Part shown: one piece after another, positions 1 through 8,386 of the stretch
How positions within the stretch are numbered: the first letter of the stretch is position 1
Layout: the number at the start of each line of letters is the position of its first letter
Source: Clostridia bacterium
Lineage (GTDB): Bacteria > Bacillota > Clostridia > Christensenellales > UBA1242
Length of the DNA stretch: 64,000 nt
Assembly (NCBI GenBank): GCA_017531805.1
Contig: JAFXKG010000002.1
Location: 35,294-99,293 of the forward strand
Direction: 5' to 3'
Notes under the pieces: model-generated
What the model was told of the DNA's origin: nothing
Seen by the model: only the letters and a program-made list of their open reading frames with translations
Database searches by the model: none
Made by a program: the position numbers and the translations under genes

Positions 1-1023
1 TATTTACAAGCATTTAATAAAAACTCTGATATGTGTTGCCATTCAGCACAACTTGTAATTCAAGCTGTAGGAAGAATTTGTAGATGCAAAAATAAAAACA
101 AAAAAATATTTGTTTTTTCAGATAAAGAAATATTAAGCAGACTTAAACGAATCGACTATATATTAAATGGAAGATTATTTAATAAAGAGTTTTTAAAACT
201 GTATGAACTAAAGCAAGAAAATCTTCCTAAAGAAAATATTTTAAAATTATCTCAACAAAGCAAAAAAGCTTATGGGGTCATCACAAAAAATGCTTATACA
301 GTCAGAACGTCCAAACAGAAGGTTAATGAATGGATTGCTCTTAGAAATTTCGTTTTAAAAAATCCAACAGTCAGCAAAGATGAATTACCTGACAAATATA
401 GCGAATTGTATTACGTATTTGATAACAATACAAGTGGTTATTGTTATAGATATGAAAACGGATATAATATAACAGAAATTAAGTTTGATACTCAGGAAGA
501 TATGTCGCAAGTATCCGCAATGGATTGTGAACTTCCTATTATGTTAAACATTCCATGCGTAAAACAACTTTTTGAAAAAGAAGGTTATACTCAAAGATGG
601 AAAAGGAAAAAATGTGTTATGACACCTTCTCTCTATAACCAAGTTTACAAAGGTGCATTGGGAGAAGTTGTTGGAAAAGAAATTTTGGATAAAGAATTAG
701 GCTGGACCTTAATTGATATAGAAGATTACTCAAAATATGAATATTTTGACTATAAGATAAAGGAGAAAAATGTTTATCTCGATTTTAAACATTGGAATGA
801 TTTTATAAAAGATGCGCCTACATATGTAAAGAAAATTAAGAATAAATTAAATAAAGTTAAAGGTGAAAAGGCTATTATAATAAATATTATAAAAAGAGGA
901 GAACATGAATTTCATACAAATGTCGATGATAATATTCTACAGATTCCATATCTAATTGATGAAGCTCGTAATGAAATTTCTCAAGATATGATTGATGTGA
1001 TTCAAAACTTTATTTCACAATAA
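1..1023 (+). CDS. C-terminal part of SF2 helicase with nuclease-like domain (5' partial)
   Basis: The reading frame is open from base 1, so the N-terminus lies outside the window. The first residues contain QAVGRICR, which matches motif VI of superfamily 2 helicases, where the arginines contact ATP. After a lysine-rich linker the C-terminal third has GEVVGKEIL followed by FDY and then YLDFKHW. This spacing of an acidic residue and a D-x-K resembles a PD-(D/E)XK nuclease core. A helicase fused to such a domain would fit DNA processing in a restriction-like or mobile-element role. The helicase call is well supported. The nuclease call is inferred from one motif pattern and needs a structure prediction. 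Confidence 0.6.
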   Translation, partial: YLQAFNKNSDMCCHSAQLVIQAVGRICRCKNKNKKIFVFSDKEILSRLKRIDYILNGRLFNKEFLKLYELKQENLPKENILKLSQQSKKAYGVITKNAYTVRTSKQKVNEWIALRNFVLKNPTVSKDELPDKYSELYYVFDNNTSGYCYRYENGYNITEIKFDTQEDMSQVSAMDCELPIMLNIPCVKQLFEKEGYTQRWKRKKCVMTPSLYNQVYKGALGEVVGKEILDKELGWTLIDIEDYSKYEYFDYKIKEKNVYLDFKHWNDFIKDAPTYVKKIKNKLNKVKGEKAIIINIIKRGEHEFHTNVDDNILQIPYLIDEARNEISQDMIDVIQNFISQ

Positions 1024-1114
1024 AAAATAGTGTAGGATAAAATATTTTATCTTTTAATACAAGTTTAGCAAATATGTGCTATAATGAATTAGTAGGAGAA
1101 ATAATAATTAAAGC

Positions 1115-1144
1115 AAAAAAGGATGCCTTACGACATCCTTTTTT
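1115..1144 (+). terminator. Rho-independent terminator
   Basis: The arms AAGGATG and CATCCTT flank an 8-base loop and are followed by a T run. An outer GGAGAAAT/ATTTCTCC pairing extends the stem. It lies about 90 bases after the helicase-nuclease stop codon. Confidence 0.6.
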
Positions 1145-1254
1145 GAATTTCTCCCACAGTCTATTTTTCAATAGATAGCTTGTGATATGACAATATATTA
1201 ACAAATATTTTTATAAATGTCAATAGGAATTGTCAATATATTATATGATTTTTT

Positions 1255-1582
1255 TTATTTTTTATACACCAAAATAAAACTTAATAGCCTCTTTATTTTA
1301 TTTATTTCTTCTTCAGATAATTTGTAAACTTTATCAGTATTTAAATCTTTATATATTTTAACAAATCTTTTTCTGCTTAACAATCTTCCTTGATTAACCA
1401 TAACTTTATTGTGTTTATTATCAATATTTAGCTGTACATTTTGTTTGTATATAGACTTAGATCTCTTTGATGACATTGGAAAAACAAAATAAGCATCATC
1501 ATTGTGATTTTCTTTATTTTCATGTTTTCTCCAAACAAAGACAGGTCTTAATTTGTTTATTTCTGAGCCAATATTTGTTCCG
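1255..1582 (-). pseudogene. 5'-truncated PemK/MazF-family toxin
   Basis: Read leftward, the frame encodes GTNIGSEINKLRPVFVW and later FVFPMSSKRS. This matches the N-terminal strand and following core of PemK/MazF mRNA interferases, where IGSEINK-RPV is a hallmark. Homology stops abruptly near 1582. The upstream residues that keep the frame open come from the opposite strand of an integrase gene. The start and first strand, about 15-20 residues, are therefore missing, and no ribosome binding site is present at a plausible start. No antitoxin gene is adjacent. Probably inactive. Confidence 0.6.
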
Positions 1583-1583
1583 A

Positions 1584-2231
1584 ATAACACAGGTTGCCAA
1601 GTTTGATGAGAAAGGAAAGGTGATTGAAAGGGTAACTGTTGTGGGAGACACAAAAACAGCGTGTTCTGTGCGAGAAATACCAATCACAGACATTGTGGTG
1701 GAAACCTTAAAAACATGGCGTAAAAAGCAGGATTTCAGGCAAAAAATGGACACTAGCATCAAAGTTAATCTTATAGATTCCGATGCTTTCATTTTTGCCA
1801 ACGATGATGGCAGTGTTAGGACATATTCAGGGTGTAGAAAGATTTTCGGTAGATTTATTGAACGCAACAGACTTCAAAAATACAATATTCACTTTCATGG
1901 ATTAAGACATACCTTTTCAAATATGCTTTTTGAGATGAACGAAAATCCGAAAGTTATTCAACATCTGTTAGGACATCTTGACGTGAAAACAACAATCACA
2001 GTGTACAATTCTGTGGATGGCGAGTATGTAAGACAAGCAACCGATAAGTTGAACGATAAGATTAAAAAAGAAGAAATCTTTGCTCAAAACAAACAGATAG
2101 AAAATGAAAAGCAAGAACAAAAGAAAAGTGTGTCGGCAGAAATGAGCGATGAAGAGTTTGATGACATGTTTTTTGATTTACTAGAAGAAAGAAAACGAAG
2201 AAAACAAAAACAAGATGATATGGAGATGTAA
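1584..2231 (+). pseudogene. C-terminal half of a tyrosine integrase (5' truncated)
   Basis: From QVAKFDEKG onward the frame matches the catalytic domain of phage/ICE tyrosine recombinases. It has HGLRHTF (box II His and Arg), HLLGH and a tyrosine in TVYNSV as the likely nucleophile. The box I arginine and the whole N-terminal DNA-binding part are missing. Bases before about 1584 encode the mazF-like toxin on the other strand, so the two fragments are joined 5' end to 5' end. The C-terminus is long and charged. This is the remnant of an integrase and should not function unaided. Confidence 0.75.
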
Positions 2232-2261
2232 AAATATTAAATATTGTCATATTTAAGATGA

Positions 2262-2321
2262 TTTTCAAAATCATTGTGTTAATATGCAAACATAAAAGGT
2301 TGGAGGAATATCTTCAACCTT
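2262..2321 (+). promoter_or_regulatory. Palindrome and hairpin ahead of the DUF4417 gene
   Basis: ATGATTTTCAAAATCAT is a perfect 17-base palindrome at 2262-2278, and a second hairpin (AAGGTTG/CAACCTT) spans 2296-2321. The second hairpin ends directly at the AAGGAG ribosome binding site of the next gene and could influence its translation. The role is inferred from position only. Confidence 0.4.
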
Positions 2322-2336
2322 AAGGAGAAACGATAT

Positions 2337-3056
2337 ATGGACAAAGAGATAAATGTTTTAGATGAGAAATCTGAATATGATTATGATAAATTACTTAAAA
2401 AACTCAAACTTGTTCGCAATGGATTTAAAACAACAGGTAAGTATGGCATGCCTATTATTAAAAAACAAGATATTGATTTGGATAAAATTGATTTATGGAA
2501 CTTCACGAAAACTAAATTAAATGACGAAGACAACAAACATAAAACAATACATTTTTTTACTTATGATTGGTATTTTGATTCGGTGTACGACAAACCAGAA
2601 GTTGCCATGGAAAAATTAGATCAATATTATGCTTTGCTAACACCTGAATTTAGTTTATATTGGGACATGCCAAAAGCATTGCAAATTTTTAGCACCTTTA
2701 AAAACCGTTGGTGTGGAGCATTTTGGCAAAAGCAAGGTAAAATTGTAATACCAACAATTGCATGGGGTTCAGAAACTAGTTTTGAATTTTGCTTTGATGG
2801 AATTGAAGAAGGTTCGGTTGTAACTGTTTCAACATACTCAAGAGAAGATTGTAAAGATGAATTTATGCTTGGTTACAATAAAATGTTAGAAGTTATAAAA
2901 CCTTCTGCTATTATCTGTTATGGTACTCCATTTCCAGAAATGAAAGGTAATATAAAATCAATTAGCCCGTTTGATCAAGAAGAATTAATTGCAAAAATGG
3001 GATTTGACAATTACATGAAAAAATATCTTTCAGGCGAATTGTATCCAACGAGGTAG
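2337..3056 (+). CDS. DUF4417 domain protein
   Basis: This 239-residue protein shows the DUF4417 pattern: HFFTYDWYFD, TPEFSLYWDMP, RWCGAFWQ, a conserved IPTIAWG segment and FCFDGIEEGSVVTVSTYS. The family is common on plasmids, phages and integrative elements of Firmicutes, and its biochemical role is unknown. The gene has an AAGGAG site 10 bases before its ATG and is followed six bases later by the HNH gene, so the four genes from here to 4666 look like one transcription unit. The placement next to an integrase remnant fits mobile cargo. Confidence 0.75.
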   Translation: MDKEINVLDEKSEYDYDKLLKKLKLVRNGFKTTGKYGMPIIKKQDIDLDKIDLWNFTKTKLNDEDNKHKTIHFFTYDWYFDSVYDKPEVAMEKLDQYYALLTPEFSLYWDMPKALQIFSTFKNRWCGAFWQKQGKIVIPTIAWGSETSFEFCFDGIEEGSVVTVSTYSREDCKDEFMLGYNKMLEVIKPSAIICYGTPFPEMKGNIKSISPFDQEELIAKMGFDNYMKKYLSGELYPTR

Positions 3057-3062
3057 GCAGAA

Positions 3063-3884
3063 ATGAAAGATTTAAAATTAAAAATTGAATTATTGCCAAA
3101 AGGTGCGTGGGGAAACGATTTTAGTAGAACACTATCAAAAAAAGATTGGGATGTTTTAAGAAAGAAATGTTATGAAAGAGCTAATCATAAATGTCAAATA
3201 TGTGGATTTACAACAGATGATTTAGATGCTCACGAGGTTTGGAATTTTGATATAAACACAAAAACTCAAACTTTGATTGACATTGTTGCATTGTGCAGTA
3301 AATGTCATGGTGTTAAACATATAAGAAATTCACAAAGATTAGGTTATGGTGAAAACGCAAAAAGACATTTTATGAATGTTAATAATTGCAACGAACTGGA
3401 ATTTGCTTCACATTTAACTAAAGCACAACTTGATTTTGAAGAAAGAAATCAAATTTATAGATGGAAAATGGTGGCGAATTTAGATAAGTTTGGTGGAGAA
3501 GATATTGAAATTAAGCAAAGAAATATTCCATTTATTGAAAATTCATATCAAAACATTGACTGGAATTTTCTTAGTTATAAAGAAATGAAAAATTTATTTG
3601 AAATAAAAAGGAAAAATAACAATTTAATTAGTGTTCCTAAAATTAATTACATAGAAGTAGACAACTATCAGGGAACAATCACAATATCATCTTTGTATAC
3701 CAATAAAATAGAATGGTATTTAGATGGTTTTAAAATTAAAACAAAATTTAATATCATTGGAGAATTTTACACAACCTTGAAAGTCGAAAATTTGGTTGGG
3801 AAAGACCTTAATTTTATATTAATAGGTGATAATGGGCAGACAGTTTCTAAAACATTTGTACTTTTGCCTCAGGAGGTGTTATAA
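3063..3884 (+). CDS. HNH-type zinc-finger nuclease-like protein
   Basis: The N-terminal half carries CQICG, then LDAHEVWNFD, then LCSKCHGVKHI. These are two CxxC zinc knuckles around a histidine, the arrangement of HNH endonucleases in which the His of AHEVW would be catalytic. The C-terminal 100 residues are beta-rich and not recognised. The stop codon overlaps the next start by one base, indicating translational coupling. Substrate is unknown. It may be a defence nuclease or a mobile-element nuclease, and the neighbours do not decide which. Confidence 0.6.
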   Translation: MKDLKLKIELLPKGAWGNDFSRTLSKKDWDVLRKKCYERANHKCQICGFTTDDLDAHEVWNFDINTKTQTLIDIVALCSKCHGVKHIRNSQRLGYGENAKRHFMNVNNCNELEFASHLTKAQLDFEERNQIYRWKMVANLDKFGGEDIEIKQRNIPFIENSYQNIDWNFLSYKEMKNLFEIKRKNNNLISVPKINYIEVDNYQGTITISSLYTNKIEWYLDGFKIKTKFNIIGEFYTTLKVENLVGKDLNFILIGDNGQTVSKTFVLLPQEVL

Positions 3885-4201
3885 TGGGAATGTGTAAACC
3901 TACGGGTGGAATATATAAATTGTATGGACCTTATGGAAAAAACATCAAAGATATTGATGGTCGCCCTCCAAATTCAAGAACTGATTATTACGATGAAGTA
4001 ACTGGTAAATTGTTACAACAGCGATGGTATGATGCTGAAGGAAAGGCATGTTGGGATAGAGATTGGGATCATAATGATTCAAGGCACACGCACACATTTC
4101 CACACGACCATTATTGGCAATGGGAGAGAAATAAAGAACATCCTCCCAGACCTGAATATACAGGTCCAAACGGCGAAAAAACAAATAAAAACTATTGGTA
4201 A
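3884..4201 (+). CDS. Small His/Trp-rich protein, possible toxin-like domain
   Basis: This 105-residue protein has no signal peptide or membrane segment. It is rich in His, Trp and Asp, with RTDYYDE, QQRWYD and HTFPHDHYW. Similar short domains occur, from memory, at the C-termini of polymorphic toxins. The pairing with a following zinc-ribbon protein could be toxin-immunity, but neither assignment is proved here. Its start overlaps the HNH stop by one base, with AGGAGG upstream. Confidence 0.35.
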   Translation: MGMCKPTGGIYKLYGPYGKNIKDIDGRPPNSRTDYYDEVTGKLLQQRWYDAEGKACWDRDWDHNDSRHTHTFPHDHYWQWERNKEHPPRPEYTGPNGEKTNKNYW

Positions 4202-4213
4202 AAGGAGAAAATT

Positions 4214-4666
4214 ATGAACAACAATCAATATGATAAGATTTTTGAAAAAAAATGTGATATTTGTGGTAAGACTTTATTAGCAAGTAAAACCGGAAATGGA
4301 GAATGTGCTCATTGTGGTTGGTATAATAATAGTCTTGGAGAAACAAATGAAGATGAAGTGATTTTCCCTAATATGATTTCTTTAAATAAGGCAAAAAAAT
4401 TATATATAGAAGGAAAACCTTTTAAACCAGATTTAAATGATTTTCTTGAAATGTTATATTTTTATGGTGAAGTTGAGTTTTGGTATAATGGATTAAATTG
4501 TTGCGTGTTTTTAACAGATAATCCAAAAGGCAAAATTGATTTTGGTTGGAGTCCTGAAAATATTTATTACTTTTTAGACAAAAAAGACTTTATTCAAAAT
4601 GCAAAAATTGGTGATGAATATGTAAGAGATATTTGGGATAAAGTTGAAAATCCTAAGTATATTTAA
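4214..4666 (+). CDS. Zinc-ribbon protein of unknown function
   Basis: The N-terminus contains CDICG and, 19 residues later, CAHCG, a four-cysteine zinc ribbon. The remaining ~110 residues form a compact domain with FYGEVEFWYNG and GWSPENIYYF and end in a conserved-looking tail. The gene follows the His-rich protein by 12 bases with an AAAGGAG site, so the two are probably co-expressed. An immunity role for the preceding protein is one possibility. No catalytic motif is visible. Confidence 0.45.
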   Translation: MNNNQYDKIFEKKCDICGKTLLASKTGNGECAHCGWYNNSLGETNEDEVIFPNMISLNKAKKLYIEGKPFKPDLNDFLEMLYFYGEVEFWYNGLNCCVFLTDNPKGKIDFGWSPENIYYFLDKKDFIQNAKIGDEYVRDIWDKVENPKYI

Positions 4667-4678
4667 TTAAAAAACTAC

Positions 4679-4720
4679 TGACAGTAATTGACAGTAGTTT
4701 GACACCAGTTGACACCATTT
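4679..4720. repeat. Phased TGACA repeats
   Basis: TGACA occurs four times with starts at 4679, 4689, 4700 and 4710, so one per helical turn. The first two are followed by GTA and the last two by CCA. The phasing suggests a protein-binding array, possibly integrase or excisionase sites near an island junction. Confidence 0.45.
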
Positions 4721-4754
4721 AGGGTGATTTTAGGTGAGTTTAAGCAGTTTTAGA

Positions 4755-4788
4755 CCGAAAGTTGAGTTGATCGATTTTCGGTTTTTTT
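4755..4788 (+). terminator. Terminator after the DUF4417-zinc ribbon operon
   Basis: The stem CCGAAA/TTTCGG is followed by seven T residues, about 90 bases after the last gene of the block. Confidence 0.6.
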
Positions 4789-4872
4789 ATTAAATTTTTT
4801 GATAGCATTTGCATCTATTTTTGACAGTAAATATTTTTTTGTGTGGAAAATTTGTGGAAAATTTAAAAAATA

Positions 4873-4918
4873 AAAAACCCCTAAAATCACTATTTTAAAG
4901 ATGGTTTTAAGGGTTAAG
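4873..4918 (-). terminator. Terminator downstream of the old tRNA-Thr 3' half
   Basis: Read leftward, AACCCTTAAAA and a distal TTTTAGGGGTT can pair and are followed by T runs. It lies just beyond the CCA end of the tRNA fragment, as expected for the original tRNA transcription unit. Confidence 0.45.
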
Positions 4919-4922
4919 ATTT

Positions 4923-4970
4923 TGGAGCTGATGACGGGGATCGAACCCACGAAAACCTCCACCTTACCAA
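4923..4970 (-). pseudogene. 3' half of a split tRNA-Thr(GGT), island junction
   Basis: On the minus strand this reads from the anticodon loop (TTGGTAA) through GGTGG, a slightly expanded variable region, a T-loop TTCGATC and the acceptor strand CATCAGC with TCCA. It stops at the anticodon loop, the usual crossover point of tRNA-targeting tyrosine integrases. Its acceptor strand CATCAGC pairs perfectly with the GCTGATG of the 5' half at 8745-8782, and the anticodon arms also match (CCGCC with GGTGG, one wobble). The two pieces were once one gene. Confidence 0.75.
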
Positions 4971-5091
4971 CTCGATTTCGGGCTTGTATGTGATTAACTA
5001 TACTCCATATTGTGTTTTAATTTTTATATCTTTCAATATCTTGTGTTAAATAATTTTCATTTTGTTCATTTTATGCAATATTTTGCGTTTT

Positions 5092-5135
5092 GTATACCAA
5101 TTTGTATACCAAAAAGTATGCCAATTGTATGCCAT
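5092..5135. repeat. Four GTATRCCAW repeats, putative integrase arm sites (left)
   Basis: GTATACCAA, GTATACCAA, GTATGCCAA and GTATGCCAT start at 5092, 5104, 5116 and 5127, about 12 bases apart. Two more copies in the same phase lie at 8535-8555, at the other end of the restriction cassette. Such phased repeats near both ends of an element are typical of arm-type integrase binding sites. Confidence 0.5.
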
Positions 5136-5214
5136 TTTATAGATGTTTATCGATAGTTGACTTATAAAAAACAAGTAAAATTTTAATATTTTTGAAGAGT
5201 ATTATGTTATATAT

Positions 5215-5243
5215 TTGCATTAATTTTTGTTTTATGTTATACT
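5215..5243 (+). promoter_or_regulatory. Sigma-A-type promoter of the restriction-modification operon
   Basis: TTGCAT, 17 bases, TATACT, located 38 bases before the start codon of the AbrB-like gene. Confidence 0.6.
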
Positions 5244-5281
5244 TTAAAAGTAAAGAAAGTAAAGAAATATTGGAGTGAAAA

Positions 5282-5485
5282 ATGCAAAAAATTAAAGAAG
5301 CAATTTTATCTTCTAAATGTCAGATTACCGTGCCAAAAGCGATACGAGATATTTTGCAAGTTGAATGTGGTGATAGTTTGGCTTTTTATATTGAAGATGG
5401 TCAAGTTGTGTTAACAAACTTAAACAATATAAATGTTAAATTAAAAGATAAAAACAAAAAAACGATTGTAAAAAGGGGTAAATAA
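5282..5485 (+). CDS. AbrB/MazE-fold DNA-binding protein
   Basis: This 67-residue protein matches the swapped-hairpin AbrB domain: SSKCQITVPKAIRDILQVECGDSLAFYIEDGQVVL. A basic tail follows. Such proteins bind DNA as dimers and often repress their own operon. The gene is the first of three, two bases before the nuclease-methyltransferase gene. An autoregulator that delays or balances expression of the restriction-modification enzyme is therefore likely. It could also be an orphan antitoxin, but no toxin follows. Confidence 0.75.
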   Translation: MQKIKEAILSSKCQITVPKAIRDILQVECGDSLAFYIEDGQVVLTNLNNINVKLKDKNKKTIVKRGK

Positions 5486-5487
5486 AA

Positions 5488-7353
5488 ATGGCAAACGAAA
5501 GATATAGTGAAAATCTAGTACTAAACGAAATGGGTGTAGAATTAGGAGAAAACGATTTTGGTTTTGTTTTTCCACAAGGTGAAGCTGATAATTTCGATAA
5601 GATTGAAAAATGCTTAAAAGAAATGGGTGGAAAACCTACTATATGTTCTCTTGATGATTATGAGACAGTTGGTTCTGGCAGAGCAAAACCAGAATATATA
5701 GTTACTTTTAATAAAGACAAAAACACAATAATTTTAGTGGAATGTAAAAAGTCGATTAAAGAGCATGAAAGTTTGGAAAAAAATATGCCACAAAAATATG
5801 CTGTTGATGGTGCTTTATTTTATGCAAAGCATTTAAAAGAAGATTATAATGTTGTTGCTGTAGCTGTTAGCGGGACTTCTAAAGAGAATGTGAAAGTTAA
5901 TACTTTTTATTGGAAAAAAGGTTTCGAAGATTATCAAGAACTTAAAAAAGCAAAAGATACCATATTGGAACCATTAAATTATTTAAATCTAGTTGAAGGC
6001 AAAAAACTAGAAAGAAAATTTTCATTACAAGAAATTAGAGAACTTTCACAAATAATGCATGAGAAATTAAGGCAAATTAAAATTTCAGAAAAAGATAAGC
6101 CAATCTTTATTGCAGGAATGCTTATTGCGTTACAGAACACTGATTTCAGAAACACATGGAATAATATAAATTCGTTTAATAGTTTAGTAAAACTTATGAT
6201 TGATTCCATTGAAGAAACGCTTGATAATAGCGATATAAAAAGAGAAAAAATAGAAGCTATTAAAAGTTCATTTAGACGAATCAAAAGCAACGAAAAGATT
6301 AAATCCATTCCTTTAGGCGAAAATGGTTCTCTTGCATGGTTTATTGAGCAACTTGAAATGAGGATTTTGCCTATGATGAACCACTATGAATATACTGAAG
6401 ATGCTTTAAGTATTTTTTATCACGAATTTATTAAATATAGTTCTACTGATGGAAAAGGTTTAGGAATTGTTTTAACTCCAAAACACTTGACAGATTTTAT
6501 GTGTAAATTGGGTGAAATAAATAAACAAAGTAAAGTTGTTGATATATGTTGCGGTTCGGCGTCATTTCTTGTTACTGCAATGGGGCTAATGTGTAAAGAA
6601 GCAAATGCAAACGAAATATTAGAAATAAAAAAGAATGGGCTATATGGCGTAGAACTTGATACCGATTTATATACTCTTGCAATAACAAATATGATTATCC
6701 GCAAAGATGGAAAATCAAACATAGTATGTGGCGATTGTTTTTCTCAAGAGATCTATAATACTTTAAAAAATAAACATATATCATTGGGACTAATAAATCC
6801 ACCATATTCACAAGAAGATAAGTGTGAATTAGAATTTGTAGAAAGATTGTTGGATATCCTTGAGCCAAGAGGACTGGCTGTAGCGGTTGTTCCAATGAGT
6901 TGTGCCATTGGTACAAAATTTAAAGAAGTAAGAGAAAGATTGTTCAAATATCATACATTAAAAGCTGTTTTTAGTATGCCTGATGATATATTTTATCCAA
7001 CAGGTGTAAATGTTTGTGTTATGGTTTGGGAAGCACACAAATCTCATGATAGCAATAAATCTACTTTCTTTGGTTACTGTAAAGATGACGGATTTGTAAA
7101 AAGAAAGAAAATGGGAAGAGTTGATTACTTTAACAAATGGGAAGATATAGAAAAAGAATGGTTGGATTTATATGAAAATAAAAAAGTTATTGATGGCAAA
7201 TCGGCTTTACAATGTGTAACACATAAAGATGAATGGTTGTGTGAAGCATATATGAAAACCGACTATTCAACATTAACACAAAAAGACTTCCAACAAACAG
7301 TAAATGATTATCTTTCATATTTAGTTAAAAATGGTGATATATATGAAAACTAA
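5488..7353 (+). CDS. Fused restriction nuclease/N6-adenine methyltransferase (BcgI-like R-M subunit)
   Basis: The 621-residue protein starts with a nuclease-like domain: PEYIV followed by ILVECKK near residues 70-90 is a PD-(D/E)XK pattern. The central and C-terminal parts form an HsdM-type N6-adenine methyltransferase with DICCGSASF (motif I, SAM binding) and INPPY (motif IV, catalytic). Nuclease and methyltransferase in one chain beside a separate specificity subunit is the architecture of BcgI-type IIB/IIG systems. Motif I reads DICCGSAS instead of the usual DPACGSG, a modest variation. It should both methylate and cut DNA once complexed with the next gene product. Confidence 0.75.
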   Translation: MANERYSENLVLNEMGVELGENDFGFVFPQGEADNFDKIEKCLKEMGGKPTICSLDDYETVGSGRAKPEYIVTFNKDKNTIILVECKKSIKEHESLEKNMPQKYAVDGALFYAKHLKEDYNVVAVAVSGTSKENVKVNTFYWKKGFEDYQELKKAKDTILEPLNYLNLVEGKKLERKFSLQEIRELSQIMHEKLRQIKISEKDKPIFIAGMLIALQNTDFRNTWNNINSFNSLVKLMIDSIEETLDNSDIKREKIEAIKSSFRRIKSNEKIKSIPLGENGSLAWFIEQLEMRILPMMNHYEYTEDALSIFYHEFIKYSSTDGKGLGIVLTPKHLTDFMCKLGEINKQSKVVDICCGSASFLVTAMGLMCKEANANEILEIKKNGLYGVELDTDLYTLAITNMIIRKDGKSNIVCGDCFSQEIYNTLKNKHISLGLINPPYSQEDKCELEFVERLLDILEPRGLAVAVVPMSCAIGTKFKEVRERLFKYHTLKAVFSMPDDIFYPTGVNVCVMVWEAHKSHDSNKSTFFGYCKDDGFVKRKKMGRVDYFNKWEDIEKEWLDLYENKKVIDGKSALQCVTHKDEWLCEAYMKTDYSTLTQKDFQQTVNDYLSYLVKNGDIYEN

Positions 7354-8317
7354 AACATTTTTATTAAAAGATATTGCGAAAATAGATTATGGAAATAAAT
7401 TTGATTTGCAAAAAATGACTTTTGATAATCCTAATGTAAATTTTATTTCCAGAACTGCTCTAAATAATGGAGTTTCAGCTATTGTTGATAGTATTAATGG
7501 TCACGCCCCATATCCAGCAGGATGTGTAACTATTGCATTAGGCGGAAGTATAGGTGCAACTTTCTACCAAAATAAACCATTTTATACAGCTCAAAATGTT
7601 GCTGTCATACAGTTTGAAGATAATATTTCACAATTTGCAAAATTGTTTCTTTGTCAAATAATAAAATTTGAAGTTAGAAATAAATTTAGAGCTTTCGGAA
7701 GAGAGTTAAATAAACATATAAAAACAGATTTTAGTGTAGATTTACCTATAGATGACAATGGCAATCCTTATTGGGAATATATGGATAATTTTATAAAACA
7801 GTTGCGTTATAAAAAAATTAGTTCTAATAACTTAAATAAAGACCTTGTTCTGACAACAATTGATTGGCAAGAATATAAATTAGTAGATTATTTTAGAATT
7901 GTTCCAGGGAAATATCATCCATCTGATGATTATGATTTAGGGGACACGCCATATATATCAGCATCTAATATAAATAATGGAATTTCACAATATATTAATT
8001 TAGAACCCGACTTTAAAGGTAATTGTATTATTACAGGAAAAGTTGGATGCACTGCATTTTATCAACCAAATGATTTTTGTGCAACAAGTGATGTAAATAT
8101 TTTTATTCCTAAAAATTTTGTATTAAACAAATATATTGGTATGTTTTTAGTTGCGGTAATAAACAAAAGTGAAAATTATAAATGGAATTATGGTAGACAA
8201 TGCAGAGTTGGAGATAGTAAAGAAATAATTATAAAGTTACCAACAAAAAATAATCAACCTGATTGGCTATATATGGAAGACTATATTAAATCTTTACCTT
8301 ATGGGGATAGAATTTAA
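7343..8317 (+). CDS. R-M specificity subunit (HsdS/BcgIB-like)
   Basis: The protein of about 324 residues has two related target-recognition halves. Each has a TRD-like pattern (YISASNINNGIS, and FISRTALNNGVS in the first half), each followed by a W-x-YM conserved stretch (YWEYMDNFI and WLYMEDYI). It should set the DNA sequence recognised by the fused nuclease-methyltransferase. I chose the ATG at 7343 because GGTGAT lies just upstream and the overlap with the previous gene is then 11 bases. An in-frame ATG at 7331 would add four residues. Confidence 0.75.
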   Translation: MKTKTFLLKDIAKIDYGNKFDLQKMTFDNPNVNFISRTALNNGVSAIVDSINGHAPYPAGCVTIALGGSIGATFYQNKPFYTAQNVAVIQFEDNISQFAKLFLCQIIKFEVRNKFRAFGRELNKHIKTDFSVDLPIDDNGNPYWEYMDNFIKQLRYKKISSNNLNKDLVLTTIDWQEYKLVDYFRIVPGKYHPSDDYDLGDTPYISASNINNGISQYINLEPDFKGNCIITGKVGCTAFYQPNDFCATSDVNIFIPKNFVLNKYIGMFLVAVINKSENYKWNYGRQCRVGDSKEIIIKLPTKNNQPDWLYMEDYIKSLPYGDRI

Positions 8318-8322
8318 CTTTA

Positions 8323-8354
8323 AACACTCAATCTTAAATGATTGGGTGTTTTTC
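8323..8354 (+). terminator. Terminator of the R-M operon
   Basis: ACACTCAATC and GATTGGGTGT form a stem around a short loop, followed by five T residues. Confidence 0.75.
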
Positions 8355-8360
8355 ATATGA

Positions 8361-8384
8361 AAAAAGCACAATATAATTGTGCTT
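8361..8384 (-). terminator. Terminator of the tRNA-Thr gene
   Basis: Read leftward, AAGCACAAT/ATTGTGCTT forms a stem ending in a run of six T, directly after the tRNA CCA end. Confidence 0.7.
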
Positions 8385-8386
8385 AT

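Noticed and set aside
4923-4970. A complete tRNA gene
   Set aside because: Only the 3' half is present. The sequence beyond the anticodon loop shows no D-arm or acceptor 5' strand.
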